Below are positions 45,087 to 54,538 of a DNA stretch of 64,000 nucleotides, piece after piece; positions within the stretch are counted from its first letter, which is position 1; each line of letters begins with the position of its first letter. The DNA lies in contig NZ_FQZM01000007.1 in NCBI RefSeq assembly GCF_900142025.1, positions 39,594 to 103,593 on the forward strand. The letters run 5' to 3'. The notes below the pieces were generated by a model. The model worked only from the letters and a program-made list of their open reading frames with translations, did no database searches and was not told where the DNA came from. The stretch is from Desulfofundulus thermosubterraneus DSM 16057. Lineage in GTDB: Bacteria; Bacillota; Desulfotomaculia; Desulfotomaculales; Desulfovirgulaceae. The position numbers were made by a program, and so were the translations under genes.

Positions 45087-46351
45087 ACGACGATGCTGGC
45101 GCCGCCAAATACCAGATAAACCGCTGCAGTAAATGCGGGTCGTGCCGGGAAGTGTGTCCCGTTTTTTCCGAGATGGGGAGCGAGTCCTGGGTGGCCCGGG
45201 CCAGGGTGCAGCTGGCCAATGCTGCTATAGAAGGTCAAATTGATTTTTCCCGGCGGTTTAGGGAGATTATGGAAAGCTGTCTACTGTGCAAGGCCTGTGT
45301 TGCTCACTGTCCGAACGGCGTAAGAGTAGATAAGCTTGTCCTCTGGGCCAGGCAGGAGGCGGCGCACAAACAAGGGCTGCCTTTCATCAAGAAGTCAATT
45401 CTGCGCAACGTTTTGCGCTACAATCACAGGCTCGAACTATTAGCCAGGGTTTTAGCGGCTTACCGGGCAACGGGCCTGCGTTTGTCCAAAAAGGAAGGCC
45501 TTTTGCCGCCTGCCCGTGTAGCCCCTTTCAGGCGGTTGGTGCAAATAAAAAAGCTGGAAAAACCTTCACTTTTGGTTGCTTATTTCACCGGCTGCATGAC
45601 CCAGTACGTGTATCATCAGACGGGTTTGGCCGTGCTGGACGTGTTAGCCGAAAACAACGTCCAGGTGGTGCTTCCCGAGCAGTACTGCTGCGGGATGCCT
45701 GCCCTGACTGCCGGAGACAGCCAGACAGTGCGCGAACTGGCCAGGCGCAATGTGGAAAGTATTATGAAAACGGGTGTTGATTGCATCGTTACTGATTGCC
45801 CTACCTGTGGCGAGATGTTGAAAAGTTACGGAGAGTTGCTTGGGGAAGATGCCGCAGGGGACTTTAGCTACAAAGTCCAGGATATATCTTATTTTCTGGT
45901 GCATACAGTCGGCTTCCGGGAACCTGCCGGAAAACTACCCCTGGTTGTCACCTACCACGACCCCTGCCATTTGAAACGGGGTCAGGGCATTTCGTCGGAA
46001 CCGAGAAAAATTCTGGCCGCAATTCCGGGGCTTTCCCTCAAAGAAATGGCTGAGAGCGACCGGTGCTGTGGTTCGGCGGGTTCCTTCGGCATTACCCATT
46101 ACGAGCTTTCCATGAAAATACTCAAGCGTAAAGTAGAAAACATCAAGGCTACCGGTGCCCAAGCGGTGGTTACGGGCTGTCCTTCCTGCCGCCTGCAAAT
46201 TGAGTACGGCCTGAACCAGGCGGGTATTTTTATTCCCGTAATGCACACGGTGGAATTGTTGAGCCGGGTTTACGGCCTGGCCGACGCCTCCCTTTCCTTA
46301 CCTTCTGTTTGCCAACGGCAGGAATTAGTTGCCCCCACAGCGAATAATTAG
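45083..46351 (+). CDS. glcF: Iron-sulfur oxidoreductase subunit (GlcF/LutA-type)
   Basis: Electron-transfer partner of the upstream FAD subunit, 422 residues. Two 4Fe-4S ferredoxin motifs are visible (CSKCGSCREVCPVF and CLLCKACVAHCPNG). Two CCG domains follow, for a heterodisulfide-reductase-like site (YCCGMPALTAGD; CPTCGEML; YHDPCHLKRGQG; RCCGSAGSFG; TGCPSCRLQ). TTG start overlaps the glcD stop (4 bases) with ggaggg upstream, so the two are translationally coupled. Confidence 0.93.
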   Translation: MNDDAGAAKYQINRCSKCGSCREVCPVFSEMGSESWVARARVQLANAAIEGQIDFSRRFREIMESCLLCKACVAHCPNGVRVDKLVLWARQEAAHKQGLPFIKKSILRNVLRYNHRLELLARVLAAYRATGLRLSKKEGLLPPARVAPFRRLVQIKKLEKPSLLVAYFTGCMTQYVYHQTGLAVLDVLAENNVQVVLPEQYCCGMPALTAGDSQTVRELARRNVESIMKTGVDCIVTDCPTCGEMLKSYGELLGEDAAGDFSYKVQDISYFLVHTVGFREPAGKLPLVVTYHDPCHLKRGQGISSEPRKILAAIPGLSLKEMAESDRCCGSAGSFGITHYELSMKILKRKVENIKATGAQAVVTGCPSCRLQIEYGLNQAGIFIPVMHTVELLSRVYGLADASLSLPSVCQRQELVAPTANN

Positions 46352-46388
46352 CAGATGGCCAATTTACTGGGGGGGAGGGTGGGGGTTT

Positions 46389-47186
46389 TTGAGTTTATGG
46401 GATAACTTAAAAAGGAAAGTTTTCCCCGATCTCTCCCTGGATGTGCGTTTGCCGTCCCTGGAGTATGTCCAGGGAGGGACGATACAAGGGGAAGTTCTTT
46501 TGAAAGCGGTAAAAACTTCCCGGCGCATCAAGGGGATACAGCTGGAATTATTGGAGGAATGGCATGAGGGAGAGGAAGGGGAGAAGAGACGTCACCGGCA
46601 AAGGGAAACCGCGGCCAAAATGGACCTGGCCAGGGAAGTGACCGTAGATCCGGGCAAAGTATTGGAATTGCCTTTCACCTTGCACCTGCCCTTGAACCTG
46701 GCCATCAGCAGTGATCACCACCGTTGTTTTTTACGTGTGCAGGTGGTGATTGCCTTTGCCCCCGATGTCACCCGCATGATCGAACTGACCATAAGGCCTT
46801 CCCCGGCCATCACTGCCGTATGGGAAGCCTTGTCCTGGCATTTGGGTTTTGCCTCCTGTGGCCTTACCTCTACCTCCCGGCAGCAGGCATTTAAATTTTG
46901 TTCCGGTCCCGGTACACCCACCGATTTTCGGCACATTGAACACGTTGAAATGATTTTTGTAAACGAAGAGGACGGACTGCGCATTCACATGAAGGCAAAG
47001 GTTGACCTGTTAGGCAATCTTGATGCCGATAATTATTTCACCCTTTTCATTCCCTATCAGGAAATGTTCCGTTTCGATGGTACGCCGGCTCATCAGTGTA
47101 TTGGTGAAAGGATTATCCGGCGTTTATGGGACGCTTTGAGGCCGGTGGGCAAGAGCCACTTAACCGGAAAGGAACCCAGTTGCTGA
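46389..47186 (+). CDS. spo0M: Sporulation-control protein Spo0M
   Basis: Arrestin-fold protein of about 265 residues; in B. subtilis it affects early sporulation and is linked to division and the cytoskeleton. Visible features are the N-terminal SLWDNLKRKVFPDLSLDVRL, VQGGTIQGEVLLKAVKTSRRIKGIQLELLEEW, the strand-rich middle LPFTLHLPLNL, and a C-terminal polar domain with MIFVNEEDGLRIHMKAKVD. TTG at 46389 lies after a gggagggtggggg site and matches the family start; the frame is open to 46329 inside glcF. Confidence 0.8.
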   Translation: MSLWDNLKRKVFPDLSLDVRLPSLEYVQGGTIQGEVLLKAVKTSRRIKGIQLELLEEWHEGEEGEKRRHRQRETAAKMDLAREVTVDPGKVLELPFTLHLPLNLAISSDHHRCFLRVQVVIAFAPDVTRMIELTIRPSPAITAVWEALSWHLGFASCGLTSTSRQQAFKFCSGPGTPTDFRHIEHVEMIFVNEEDGLRIHMKAKVDLLGNLDADNYFTLFIPYQEMFRFDGTPAHQCIGERIIRRLWDALRPVGKSHLTGKEPSC

Positions 47187-47202
47187 TTATACTCAAAAGC
47201 TA

Positions 47203-47231
47203 TTTACAATTTGTTCTAAAGATGATACAAT
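47203..47231 (+). promoter_or_regulatory. Promoter of the c-di-AMP riboswitch transcript
   Basis: TTTACA (47203-47208), 17 bases, TACAAT (47226-47231), about 37 bases before the aptamer. Confidence 0.65.
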
Positions 47232-47267
47232 TTAAGGAAATTAACAATTAAATATTTTATGTCCTGA

Positions 47268-47432
47268 ACGCTTAATTCTTTACTCAAAGAAGCGGAGGAC
47301 CCATTTTCCTGGGGTGAATCCCCCTGGAAACGAGGCGCCCGTGATGCGTGGCGTTTTACCAAGTTTCCCGGGGGTAGGGTTATCCTTTCAACCCGAACCC
47401 GTCAGCTAACTTCGTAAGCGTGGAAGGGAGGA
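47268..47432 (+). promoter_or_regulatory. Cyclic di-AMP riboswitch (ydaO/yuaA class)
   Basis: The core signature CCGAACCCGTCAGCTAAC followed by TTCGTAAGCG (47393-47420) is diagnostic of ydaO aptamers. GGAGGACCCA and GGGGTGAATCC upstream and GGAAGGGAGGA at the end complete the pattern. A terminator (47506-47533) and then the aminomutase gene follow. ydaO RNAs switch genes off when c-di-AMP is high. Confidence 0.93.
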
Positions 47433-47505
47433 CATGTGCTTGGGCTGGCGCACGGCTTTTTCTGTGCCTGTGTGCCGGAGCTGGGTATTTGCTTGCTGTC
47501 TTCCA

Positions 47506-47533
47506 CCCCAGGAAAAATTCCTGGGGGTTTTTT
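47506..47533 (+). terminator. Expression-platform terminator of the c-di-AMP riboswitch
   Basis: CCCCAGGAA (47506-47514) pairs with TTCCTGGGG (47518-47526), then TTTTTT. It lies 39 bases before the aminomutase start. Confidence 0.88.
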
Positions 47534-47571
47534 ACGTGTTTGGTAAAACTTTGCATAAGGAGGGGTTAAAA

Positions 47572-48834
47572 ATGGCAATTTTTCCAATGCCTCCGGCTGG
47601 ATTTGATTCCGAAGAAAAACGTCGCATCTCCCTGGAACGGGCCCGGGAGCTAAAAGAGCGTATTCGCGATTACCTGCAGGTTAAAGATAAGATATTAACC
47701 GGTCTTGATCTGGCAGAACCGCTGGAAGCAGCCCGGGAAAAAATCCTGGCTATTTTCAATGCCGGGAAAGAGCAGTGGGCAGACTGGCACTGGCAAATGG
47801 CCCACCGCATTACCAATGTAGAGCTGTTGAGCCAGATCGTGGACTTAACACCTGAGGAACGGCAGAGTGTTGCTGAAGTGGGAAAACGTTTCCGGTGGGC
47901 CATTTCTCCTTACTACGCCAGCCTGCTGGCCGTTGACCGTCCGGGTGGCCCCATCTGGCTGCAGTCAGTGCCCCAGGAGGCCGAGTTAAACGATAGTGGT
48001 GGCAGTGAAGATCCCATGGCCGAGGCTTTTACCAACCCGGCACCGGCCATTACCCGCCGTTACCCCGACCGCCTGATTATCAATGTAACCAATCAGTGTG
48101 CCATGTATTGCCGCCACTGCCAGCGGCGCCGCAATATCGGGGAAATAGACCGGCACCAGCCCAGGGAAGTCCTCAAGGCAGCACTGGATTACATCCGGGC
48201 TAATCCGGAAATCCGGGACGTGCTGATTACCGGCGGCGATGCCCTGCTTTTAAGTGATCGTTGCCTGGATTGGTTATTGAGCGAACTGGATGCCATCCCC
48301 CACGTGGAAATAAAGCGTATCGGGACCAGGGCCATCGTGACCATGCCCCAGCGCATTACGCCCGCGCTGTGTACCATCCTGGAAAAGCACCCGCCCATAT
48401 ACATCAACACCCAGTTCAATCACCCCTTGGAGATCACACCGGAAGTAAAGGAGGCCTGTGATCGCCTGGTTAAGGCGGGTGTGGTTCTGGGTAACCAGGC
48501 CGTATTGCTGAAAGGGGTCAACAATAATCCCCATGTGATGAAAAAACTGAACCAAACCCTTTTGCGCATCCGCGTCCGTCCCTATTACATCTTTCACGCC
48601 AAAGAGGTCAAAGGAACCAGGCACTTTATTACCTCCGTGGATGAGGGAATTGAGATTATGGAAAAACTGAGGGGTTACACCTCCGGGCTGGCCGTACCAA
48701 CCTATATCATCAACGCCCCGGGTGGCCTAGGGAAAACACCCGTGTTACCCAAGTATATGGTGTTCCGGGACGACAAGCAGGTGGTCTTTCGCACCTGGGA
48801 AAAAAAGATCATTTCTTACCCCAACCGCCACTAG
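47572..48834 (+). CDS. eam: Glutamate 2,3-aminomutase (KamA family radical SAM)
   Basis: Radical-SAM, PLP-dependent enzyme that converts L-glutamate to beta-glutamate, an osmolyte. The 420-residue protein has the cluster motif CAMYCRHCQRR (Cys176, Cys180, Cys183) and the PLP lysine in PGGLGKTP (Lys388). Lysine 2,3-aminomutase uses two aspartates to hold the substrate amine (YQCDLS and VDAPGG). Here they are Lys344 (FHAKEV) and Asn381 (INAPGG), the pair reported for glutamate 2,3-aminomutase (Lys332/Asn369 in C. difficile, also 37 apart). The ATG has aaggagggg 5 bases upstream. A c-di-AMP riboswitch with terminator controls it, which fits osmolyte synthesis. Confidence 0.85.
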   Translation: MAIFPMPPAGFDSEEKRRISLERARELKERIRDYLQVKDKILTGLDLAEPLEAAREKILAIFNAGKEQWADWHWQMAHRITNVELLSQIVDLTPEERQSVAEVGKRFRWAISPYYASLLAVDRPGGPIWLQSVPQEAELNDSGGSEDPMAEAFTNPAPAITRRYPDRLIINVTNQCAMYCRHCQRRRNIGEIDRHQPREVLKAALDYIRANPEIRDVLITGGDALLLSDRCLDWLLSELDAIPHVEIKRIGTRAIVTMPQRITPALCTILEKHPPIYINTQFNHPLEITPEVKEACDRLVKAGVVLGNQAVLLKGVNNNPHVMKKLNQTLLRIRVRPYYIFHAKEVKGTRHFITSVDEGIEIMEKLRGYTSGLAVPTYIINAPGGLGKTPVLPKYMVFRDDKQVVFRTWEKKIISYPNRH

Positions 48835-48845
48835 GGGAAAAACGT

Positions 48846-48870
48846 GCCGGCACGGGTTTACCGTGCCGGC
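48846..48870 (+). terminator. Hairpin after the aminomutase gene
   Basis: GCCGGCACGG (48846-48855) pairs with CCGTGCCGGC (48861-48870), loop GTTTA; only a weak T/A tail. Confidence 0.7.
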
Positions 48871-48986
48871 TTATAGTATAGTTATTAGGTTTCGGATTCC
48901 ACAAAATTTGGGCGGCTTAAATTTATTATAGTAATAAAAAACATCACCCATGGGACAATATAAAAAAGCAACCAGGAGTGATGGCC

Positions 48987-49211
48987 ATGGAGGAATACAT
49001 CCGTTCCCGCGTCCCATGGAGTACCGAACCAAGCCTTAAAACAAAGACCGGGGAAGTGGGCATAGATTTTGATGAATTCATCGAAGGGTTGAAAGACGGC
49101 AAGAGCGATGCGGAAATGGCTGCTGAATTTGGGGTGACCGAAAAACTTATTTATCATTTGCGCGACCGTTTCGAACGGTATGGTATTGGTTCCATTATGG
49201 GGCAGGATTAG
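48987..49211 (+). CDS. Small helix-turn-helix protein
   Basis: A 74-residue protein. MEEYIRSRVPWSTEP is followed by a predicted helix-turn-helix (DAEMAAEFGVTEKLIYHLRDRF, about 43-64), so it probably binds DNA. No further domain. The ATG at 48987 is 8 bases after aggag; in-frame GTG and ATG codons at 48978 and 48981 are too close to the site. It stands alone between the aminomutase and the SASP gene. Function unknown; a spore- or stress-related regulator is possible. Confidence 0.65.
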   Translation: MEEYIRSRVPWSTEPSLKTKTGEVGIDFDEFIEGLKDGKSDAEMAAEFGVTEKLIYHLRDRFERYGIGSIMGQD

Positions 49212-49265
49212 GACCAGATTTTGTTTTTTCTGTTCTTCAAACAGATTCCATTGTGGAAGAGAATA

Positions 49266-49288
49266 GGGAGGTGGTTAGGCCACCTCCC
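49266..49288. terminator. Hairpin between convergent genes
   Basis: GGGAGGTGG (49266-49274) pairs with CCACCTCCC (49280-49288), 9 bp. No clear T tract on either side. Confidence 0.55.
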
Positions 49289-49298
49289 CGGCCAACAA

Positions 49299-49619
49299 CT
49301 ACTTGAGCAGGTTTTGTTCGGCAAACAGAATCATCTGCCGGACCATATTGCCGCCCAGTTTGCCGCCGATACGTCCACCTACGGCGCCGCAGGCCCGGGA
49401 GCTCAAGTCTCCCCAGTAACCGTTTTTAATGTGTGGCGTGAGTCCCAATTCTTGAGCGATTTCGTACTTCATTTGATCTAAAATGCGGTTCCAGTTCTGG
49501 GGAGTGGCCACGCGCTCACCAACATGCAACGGATACCCCAGTTCATTGGCTATCTCATATTTCAAGGCATCCAGGCGGAAGTCAGCTGCCGGTACCAATA
49601 ATTGGTTCTGGTTTGGCAT
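49299..49619 (-). CDS. Alpha/beta-type small acid-soluble spore protein with duplicated motif
   Basis: DNA-coating spore protein, degraded by GPR protease at germination. The C-terminal part (LGLTPHIKNGYWGDLSSRACGAVGG-type segment) is the DNA-binding domain. The 106-residue length is greater than the usual 60-75 because the GPR recognition helix occurs twice: ALKYEIANELG near residue 25 and QMKYEIAQELG near residue 59. The ATG at 49619 has aggaggtg upstream; a longer frame to 49637 is not needed. On the minus strand GGATG-N15-GGAAACAATA (49641-49670) resembles a forespore promoter but lies close to the start. Confidence 0.88.
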   Translation of the reverse strand: MPNQNQLLVPAADFRLDALKYEIANELGYPLHVGERVATPQNWNRILDQMKYEIAQELGLTPHIKNGYWGDLSSRACGAVGGRIGGKLGGNMVRQMILFAEQNLLK

Positions 49620-49715
49620 GCGGCAACACCTCCTCAACCTTATTGTTTCCGTCCATATAGACGATCATCCTGTCAATTTGAGGGAGAATTACAAATTAGA
49701 GCCCTCTTTAAAAAA

Positions 49716-49749
49716 GGTCCTGGGTCTATAATAAAGTCAACCCAGGACC
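49716..49749 (+). terminator. Perfect 10-bp hairpin upstream of guaB
   Basis: GGTCCTGGGT (49716-49725) pairs with ACCCAGGACC (49740-49749). The 14-base loop contains TATAAT, as in the hairpin before spoIIGA. It lies between the divergent SASP and guaB genes; role unclear. Confidence 0.4.
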
Positions 49750-49817
49750 ATGGTATTTTATGTAAAAAAATTTAACTATACTTTCTCGCACAGAAAGGAC
49801 GGGTTGTGCTATAATAA

Positions 49818-51314
<1,497 letters not shown>

Positions 51315-51317
51315 ACG

Positions 51318-51350
51318 AAAAAACCTCTTCCACCAGCGGGAGAGGTTTTA
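51318..51350. terminator. Bidirectional terminator between guaB and acuA
   Basis: AAAACCTCT (51320-51328) pairs with AGAGGTTTT (51341-51349), extended inside by CC/GG, with A and T tracts on both sides. Confidence 0.85.
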
Positions 51351-51365
51351 ACTCTTTTTTAACCT

Positions 51366-52016
51366 TTATTTACACTGCTCCCGGAAGAACACCCCTTGCC
51401 GCATAAAGAGCATTTCCTTAAATAGTTCAATATCTTTCTGGGGTACCCGCTTTCCGTAGCGAACCATGAGCACGTTGGCTATGTGTTCCAGGATATCGGG
51501 ATCATCGGTGAGTTCCTTTTGCATTCCTGCCGAGCCAAAAAGTTTAGCCAGCATTTTCTGATACTGCCACACGTCAAGGCCCGTGTTCCGCAGATCCCAG
51601 TGCCAGCAAAACTCTATGGTAATGACAATATAGCTCTCCATTACCGGGTTAGAAAAGGCCAACTCTAAAAGCTTCCGGGCCAGTTTATATTCACGCCAGT
51701 CCGGGCTGACTTCAATAGCTCCCAGCTCCAACACCCGCGGGTGCTTGCTCCAGCGGCTATGGCGGTCCGGCGGCAGAAAAGTGACATAACCGACGACCTT
51801 TGATCCTACGCGCACAATGTAAACCATGCCTTCCGGCAGATCGGCTATTTCCTTCAGAGCAGCTTTTTGTTTTTCCGGCTGGCGAAAATTATTTAATTTT
51901 TCATCGAAGGTTAATGTGCCCAGGTAATCACCGCTTACAGGTCCTTCTAAAACGGCTACCCCGTGGGGAATAATTACCTGGAACGTATTTACTGTCTCCG
52001 CACAGGCGGTGCACAT
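51366..52016 (-). CDS. acuA: GNAT acetyltransferase, AcuA-like
   Basis: In B. subtilis AcuA acetylates and inactivates acetyl-CoA synthetase. The 216-residue protein has the GNAT fold with VYIVRVGSKVVGYVTFLPPDRHSRWSKHP, ELGAIEVSPDWREYKLARKLLE (acetyl-CoA loop) and a long C-terminal helical part with EHIANVLMVRYGKRVPQKDIELFK. The start at 52016 has ggaggtg upstream on the minus strand; an in-frame ATG at 52082 would add 22 residues encoded by a duplicated DNA segment. No acuBC or acs genes are adjacent. Confidence 0.8.
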   Translation of the reverse strand: MCTACAETVNTFQVIIPHGVAVLEGPVSGDYLGTLTFDEKLNNFRQPEKQKAALKEIADLPEGMVYIVRVGSKVVGYVTFLPPDRHSRWSKHPRVLELGAIEVSPDWREYKLARKLLELAFSNPVMESYIVITIEFCWHWDLRNTGLDVWQYQKMLAKLFGSAGMQKELTDDPDILEHIANVLMVRYGKRVPQKDIELFKEMLFMRQGVFFREQCK

Positions 52017-52061
52017 GATGTTCACCTCCGATGTTTTTTGCCCGGAATGACCATCCAGCCA

Positions 52062-52151
52062 TTCAGGATTGTATTTGACCATTCAGTCCTAAAACCAGTG
52101 GGTGGAGATTATCATGCTCGAAAACGTTCAGGGTTGTATTTGACCATTCAG
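52062..52151. repeat. 25-bp direct repeat upstream of acuA
   Basis: TTCAGGATTGTATTTGACC... at 52062-52086 recurs at 52127-52151 with one mismatch, 65 bp apart. On the minus strand both copies begin ATGGTCAAATACAAYCCTGA, so each could start a peptide MVKYNPE. The rest of the 326-bp gap (to 52342) shows nothing else. Confidence 0.8.
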
Positions 52152-52342
52152 CCCCTTAATTCAACCGTTTGCTTGATCCAATTATAACCTACCTGTCGTC
52201 TAGCTGACAACAGAAATTTTTCTGTAGAATTGTGCAGGAAAAAAGTGGTAAAAAGTGGCATATCTTTGCAGGGGAAACAATATGCGTCAGGGAATAGATC
52301 CATTATTTCTAGAGAAGTTAGGAGGAAGGTGGTCTTTTTGCC

Positions 52343-53743
52343 ATGGAAGGAAAACTCTATTCCCTGACCGATGTTTTAAAGAAGACACTGTTTTTCTTTG
52401 ATTCCTTAACCGTAGCGGAATTAACTCCCTACGTGCACAAGCGGATGATGCGCGATTACACCCTCTCTCAAGTGGAAGAAAAGGTCGTGCTTTGTTTGCG
52501 TCAACATTCCTGTTTTTTTGTGGATAACCGTAACGCCTGGCACCTGGATTTGGAAGGGAACCGGGAAAATGATGCTTTTTACGCCCTGCTGCTCAAGCGC
52601 CAGAAACCCATGAGTTTAAAGGAGCTCAAGGGTGCCGCTTGGGGTAAAAACAAGAAAAACAAGCGCCTGGTGGCCGAGGAAGCCAGCCTCATTTCCGATG
52701 GGCGCTTTATTCAGCTGGACAACGGTTACTGGGGGCTGACCGAATGGGAGGTGGAGGCCGGGCAGTACGCCCTGAAACATCTGGTGATCAAGGCTCTAAA
52801 AACCCATCCTCAGGGTTTAAGCCTGCAGCAGATTTATGAAGTGGTCAATGCCTGGCGCCAAACCACGGTAACAGCCATCGAGGGGGTGCTCCGGAAGTTT
52901 CCCTATTTCGAGCTGGTGGGGGAAGGGGTATGGACCTACAACCCCGGTGTACAGTCGGCCTACGAGGCCCTGACGAAACGCTACCTGGCCGCTTTGAACC
53001 GTCAAAAGGCACGCTGGCACCGGGACCGGGAGCGCTGGCGCAGAAAGATCAGCACGCTGGAGCAGCAACTGCAAGAGGTCAATGCCGCCTACCGGGAGGC
53101 AGCGGCGGCCCTTGCCCAGCGGGCAGAGGAAGTGGCCCATCATGAATACCTGGTGACCCAGATGGCGGAAAAGGATTTGCTCCTTTCCCTGCGCAAGAAG
53201 GAAATATTACGCTACCGGGAGCACATCAACAAGCTGGAGGCCAAGGCCAACAGTATTCTGCATCAATGCCGCCTTTGGGTAAAAAGGGCCCGGGACGGCG
53301 AACAGGAAATCACCCAGTTGCGCCAGGTGCTGGCCAAGAACCAGGCCAGTCTGGAAACCATGTTTACCAAGCTGCAGCAATATAAAGAGCGGGACCGGGA
53401 AAACAAGAGCAAATTAGCTGAGCTCAAGGAACAGCATGCCACCAGGGTGGCGGAGCTGCAGACGGAAATTGTCGAACTCAGGCAAAAACTGGAGCGGGCT
53501 CAGGAAATGGCCTTACAGGAGGAAAGACAGCTGCGGGAAGAAATCAGCCTTTTAAGCAACGACTTGAAAGAGGCGCTGGAAAAGGGGGAAGAAGCACAAC
53601 GTTCCCTGCGCTTTACCCAGAAGGAACTGCAGCGCTGCCAGGAACAATACCGTCGCCTGCAGGGTAGTTTGAAAAATCCCCTGGTTAGGCTGGTCATCCG
53701 TTTTTGTTCCTGGTTTGGGGGACCGACAGGGCAGCCGATTTAA
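52343..53743 (+). CDS. Winged-helix plus coiled-coil protein
   Basis: A 466-residue protein of unknown function. The N-terminal 200 residues contain two similar globular repeats, LTVAELTPYVHKRMMRDYTLSQVEEKV ... WHLDL and HPQGLSLQQIYEVVNAWRQTTVTAIEGVL ... VWTYN, which look like HARE-HTH/RpoE-delta type winged helices. Residues 215-445 are a long charged coiled coil. The C-terminus is a short hydrophobic/basic segment (NPLVRLVIRFCSWF) that could touch the membrane. ATG after aggaggaaggtgg. It may link DNA to a filament or the membrane. Confidence 0.7.
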   Translation: MEGKLYSLTDVLKKTLFFFDSLTVAELTPYVHKRMMRDYTLSQVEEKVVLCLRQHSCFFVDNRNAWHLDLEGNRENDAFYALLLKRQKPMSLKELKGAAWGKNKKNKRLVAEEASLISDGRFIQLDNGYWGLTEWEVEAGQYALKHLVIKALKTHPQGLSLQQIYEVVNAWRQTTVTAIEGVLRKFPYFELVGEGVWTYNPGVQSAYEALTKRYLAALNRQKARWHRDRERWRRKISTLEQQLQEVNAAYREAAAALAQRAEEVAHHEYLVTQMAEKDLLLSLRKKEILRYREHINKLEAKANSILHQCRLWVKRARDGEQEITQLRQVLAKNQASLETMFTKLQQYKERDRENKSKLAELKEQHATRVAELQTEIVELRQKLERAQEMALQEERQLREEISLLSNDLKEALEKGEEAQRSLRFTQKELQRCQEQYRRLQGSLKNPLVRLVIRFCSWFGGPTGQPI

Positions 53744-53777
53744 AGCCCGGGGCCGCACCGGAAGTGGTGGGCCCCAA

Positions 53778-53816
53778 TTTTATGCCTTAGTTTTATGCCT
53801 TAGTTTTATGCCTAAA
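53778..53816. promoter_or_regulatory. Three 13-bp tandem repeats at the response-regulator promoter
   Basis: TTTTATGCCTTAG occurs at 53778-53790 and 53791-53803, then TTTTATGCCTAAA at 53804-53816. A TATATT -10-like hexamer follows at about 53827. Likely binding sites for the OmpR-type regulator encoded 36 bases downstream. Confidence 0.55.
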
Positions 53817-53851
53817 TGTTTTTATGTTATATTGTTTCCGGGGGGATCTAA

Positions 53852-54538
53852 ATGAAAAAAATCCTGGTAGCCGATGATGAGGCTAAGATCAGAGAATTGG
53901 TGCGTATGTATCTGGAAAAGGAAGGGTTTAAAGTAACGGAGGCCACCGATGGAGCCTCCGCTTTGGATTACCTCGCCCGGGAACATTTTGATTTGGTGAT
54001 TCTTGATCTTATGATGCCCAATACCGATGGTTGGACGGTATGCCGGGAGATCCGCAAACAGGATAACCCGGTGCCCATCATTATGCTCACCGCCCGGGGG
54101 GATGAGATTGACCGGGTGCTGGGGCTGGAACTGGGGGCCGATGATTATGTGGTTAAACCTTTCAGCCCCCGGGAACTGGTGGCCCGGGTGAAGGCGGTCT
54201 TGCGCCGTTTTGGCGGGGAAAAAAACGAGCCGGAGGTTCTCGTTTATGACGGGTTGACCATCGACCCCTCTTCTCGCAAGGTAGAAGTAAACGGACAGGT
54301 GGTGAACCTTACTCCCAAGGAATACGACTTGCTTTATACGATGGCCCTATCACCAGGCCGTGTCTTTACCCGGGAACAGTTGCTGGAAAAGGTCTGGGGT
54401 TATGATTTTTTTGGTGAAATGCGGACGGTGGATACCCATATAACCAGGCTCCGGGAAAAGTTATCCCGGGTTCCAGGAGCAGCCCAGTACATTGTCACCG
54501 TATGGGGTGTGGGATATAAATTCGAGGTGAACAAATGA
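53852..54538 (+). CDS. OmpR-family response regulator
   Basis: A 228-residue regulator: receiver domain with DDEAKIRE, phospho-acceptor Asp in LVILDLMMPNTDG, Thr in LTARGDE and KPFSPRELVARV, then a winged helix ending WGVGYKFEV. The ribosome site ggggggatctaa precedes the ATG. It overlaps the sensor kinase gene by 4 bases. Possible targets are its own promoter (13-bp repeats) and the yckD-like gene downstream (11-bp spaced TGTTAC repeats), both inferred from position. Confidence 0.92.
   Translation: MKKILVADDEAKIRELVRMYLEKEGFKVTEATDGASALDYLAREHFDLVILDLMMPNTDGWTVCREIRKQDNPVPIIMLTARGDEIDRVLGLELGADDYVVKPFSPRELVARVKAVLRRFGGEKNEPEVLVYDGLTIDPSSRKVEVNGQVVNLTPKEYDLLYTMALSPGRVFTREQLLEKVWGYDFFGEMRTVDTHITRLREKLSRVPGAAQYIVTVWGVGYKFEVNK

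Noticed and set aside
47572..48834. Lysine 2,3-aminomutase
   Set aside because: Both aspartates that bind the lysine side-chain amine are replaced by Lys344 and Asn381.
48900..48980. Forespore promoter before the small HTH gene
   Set aside because: GGGACAATAT lacks the required A positions and no -35 fits.
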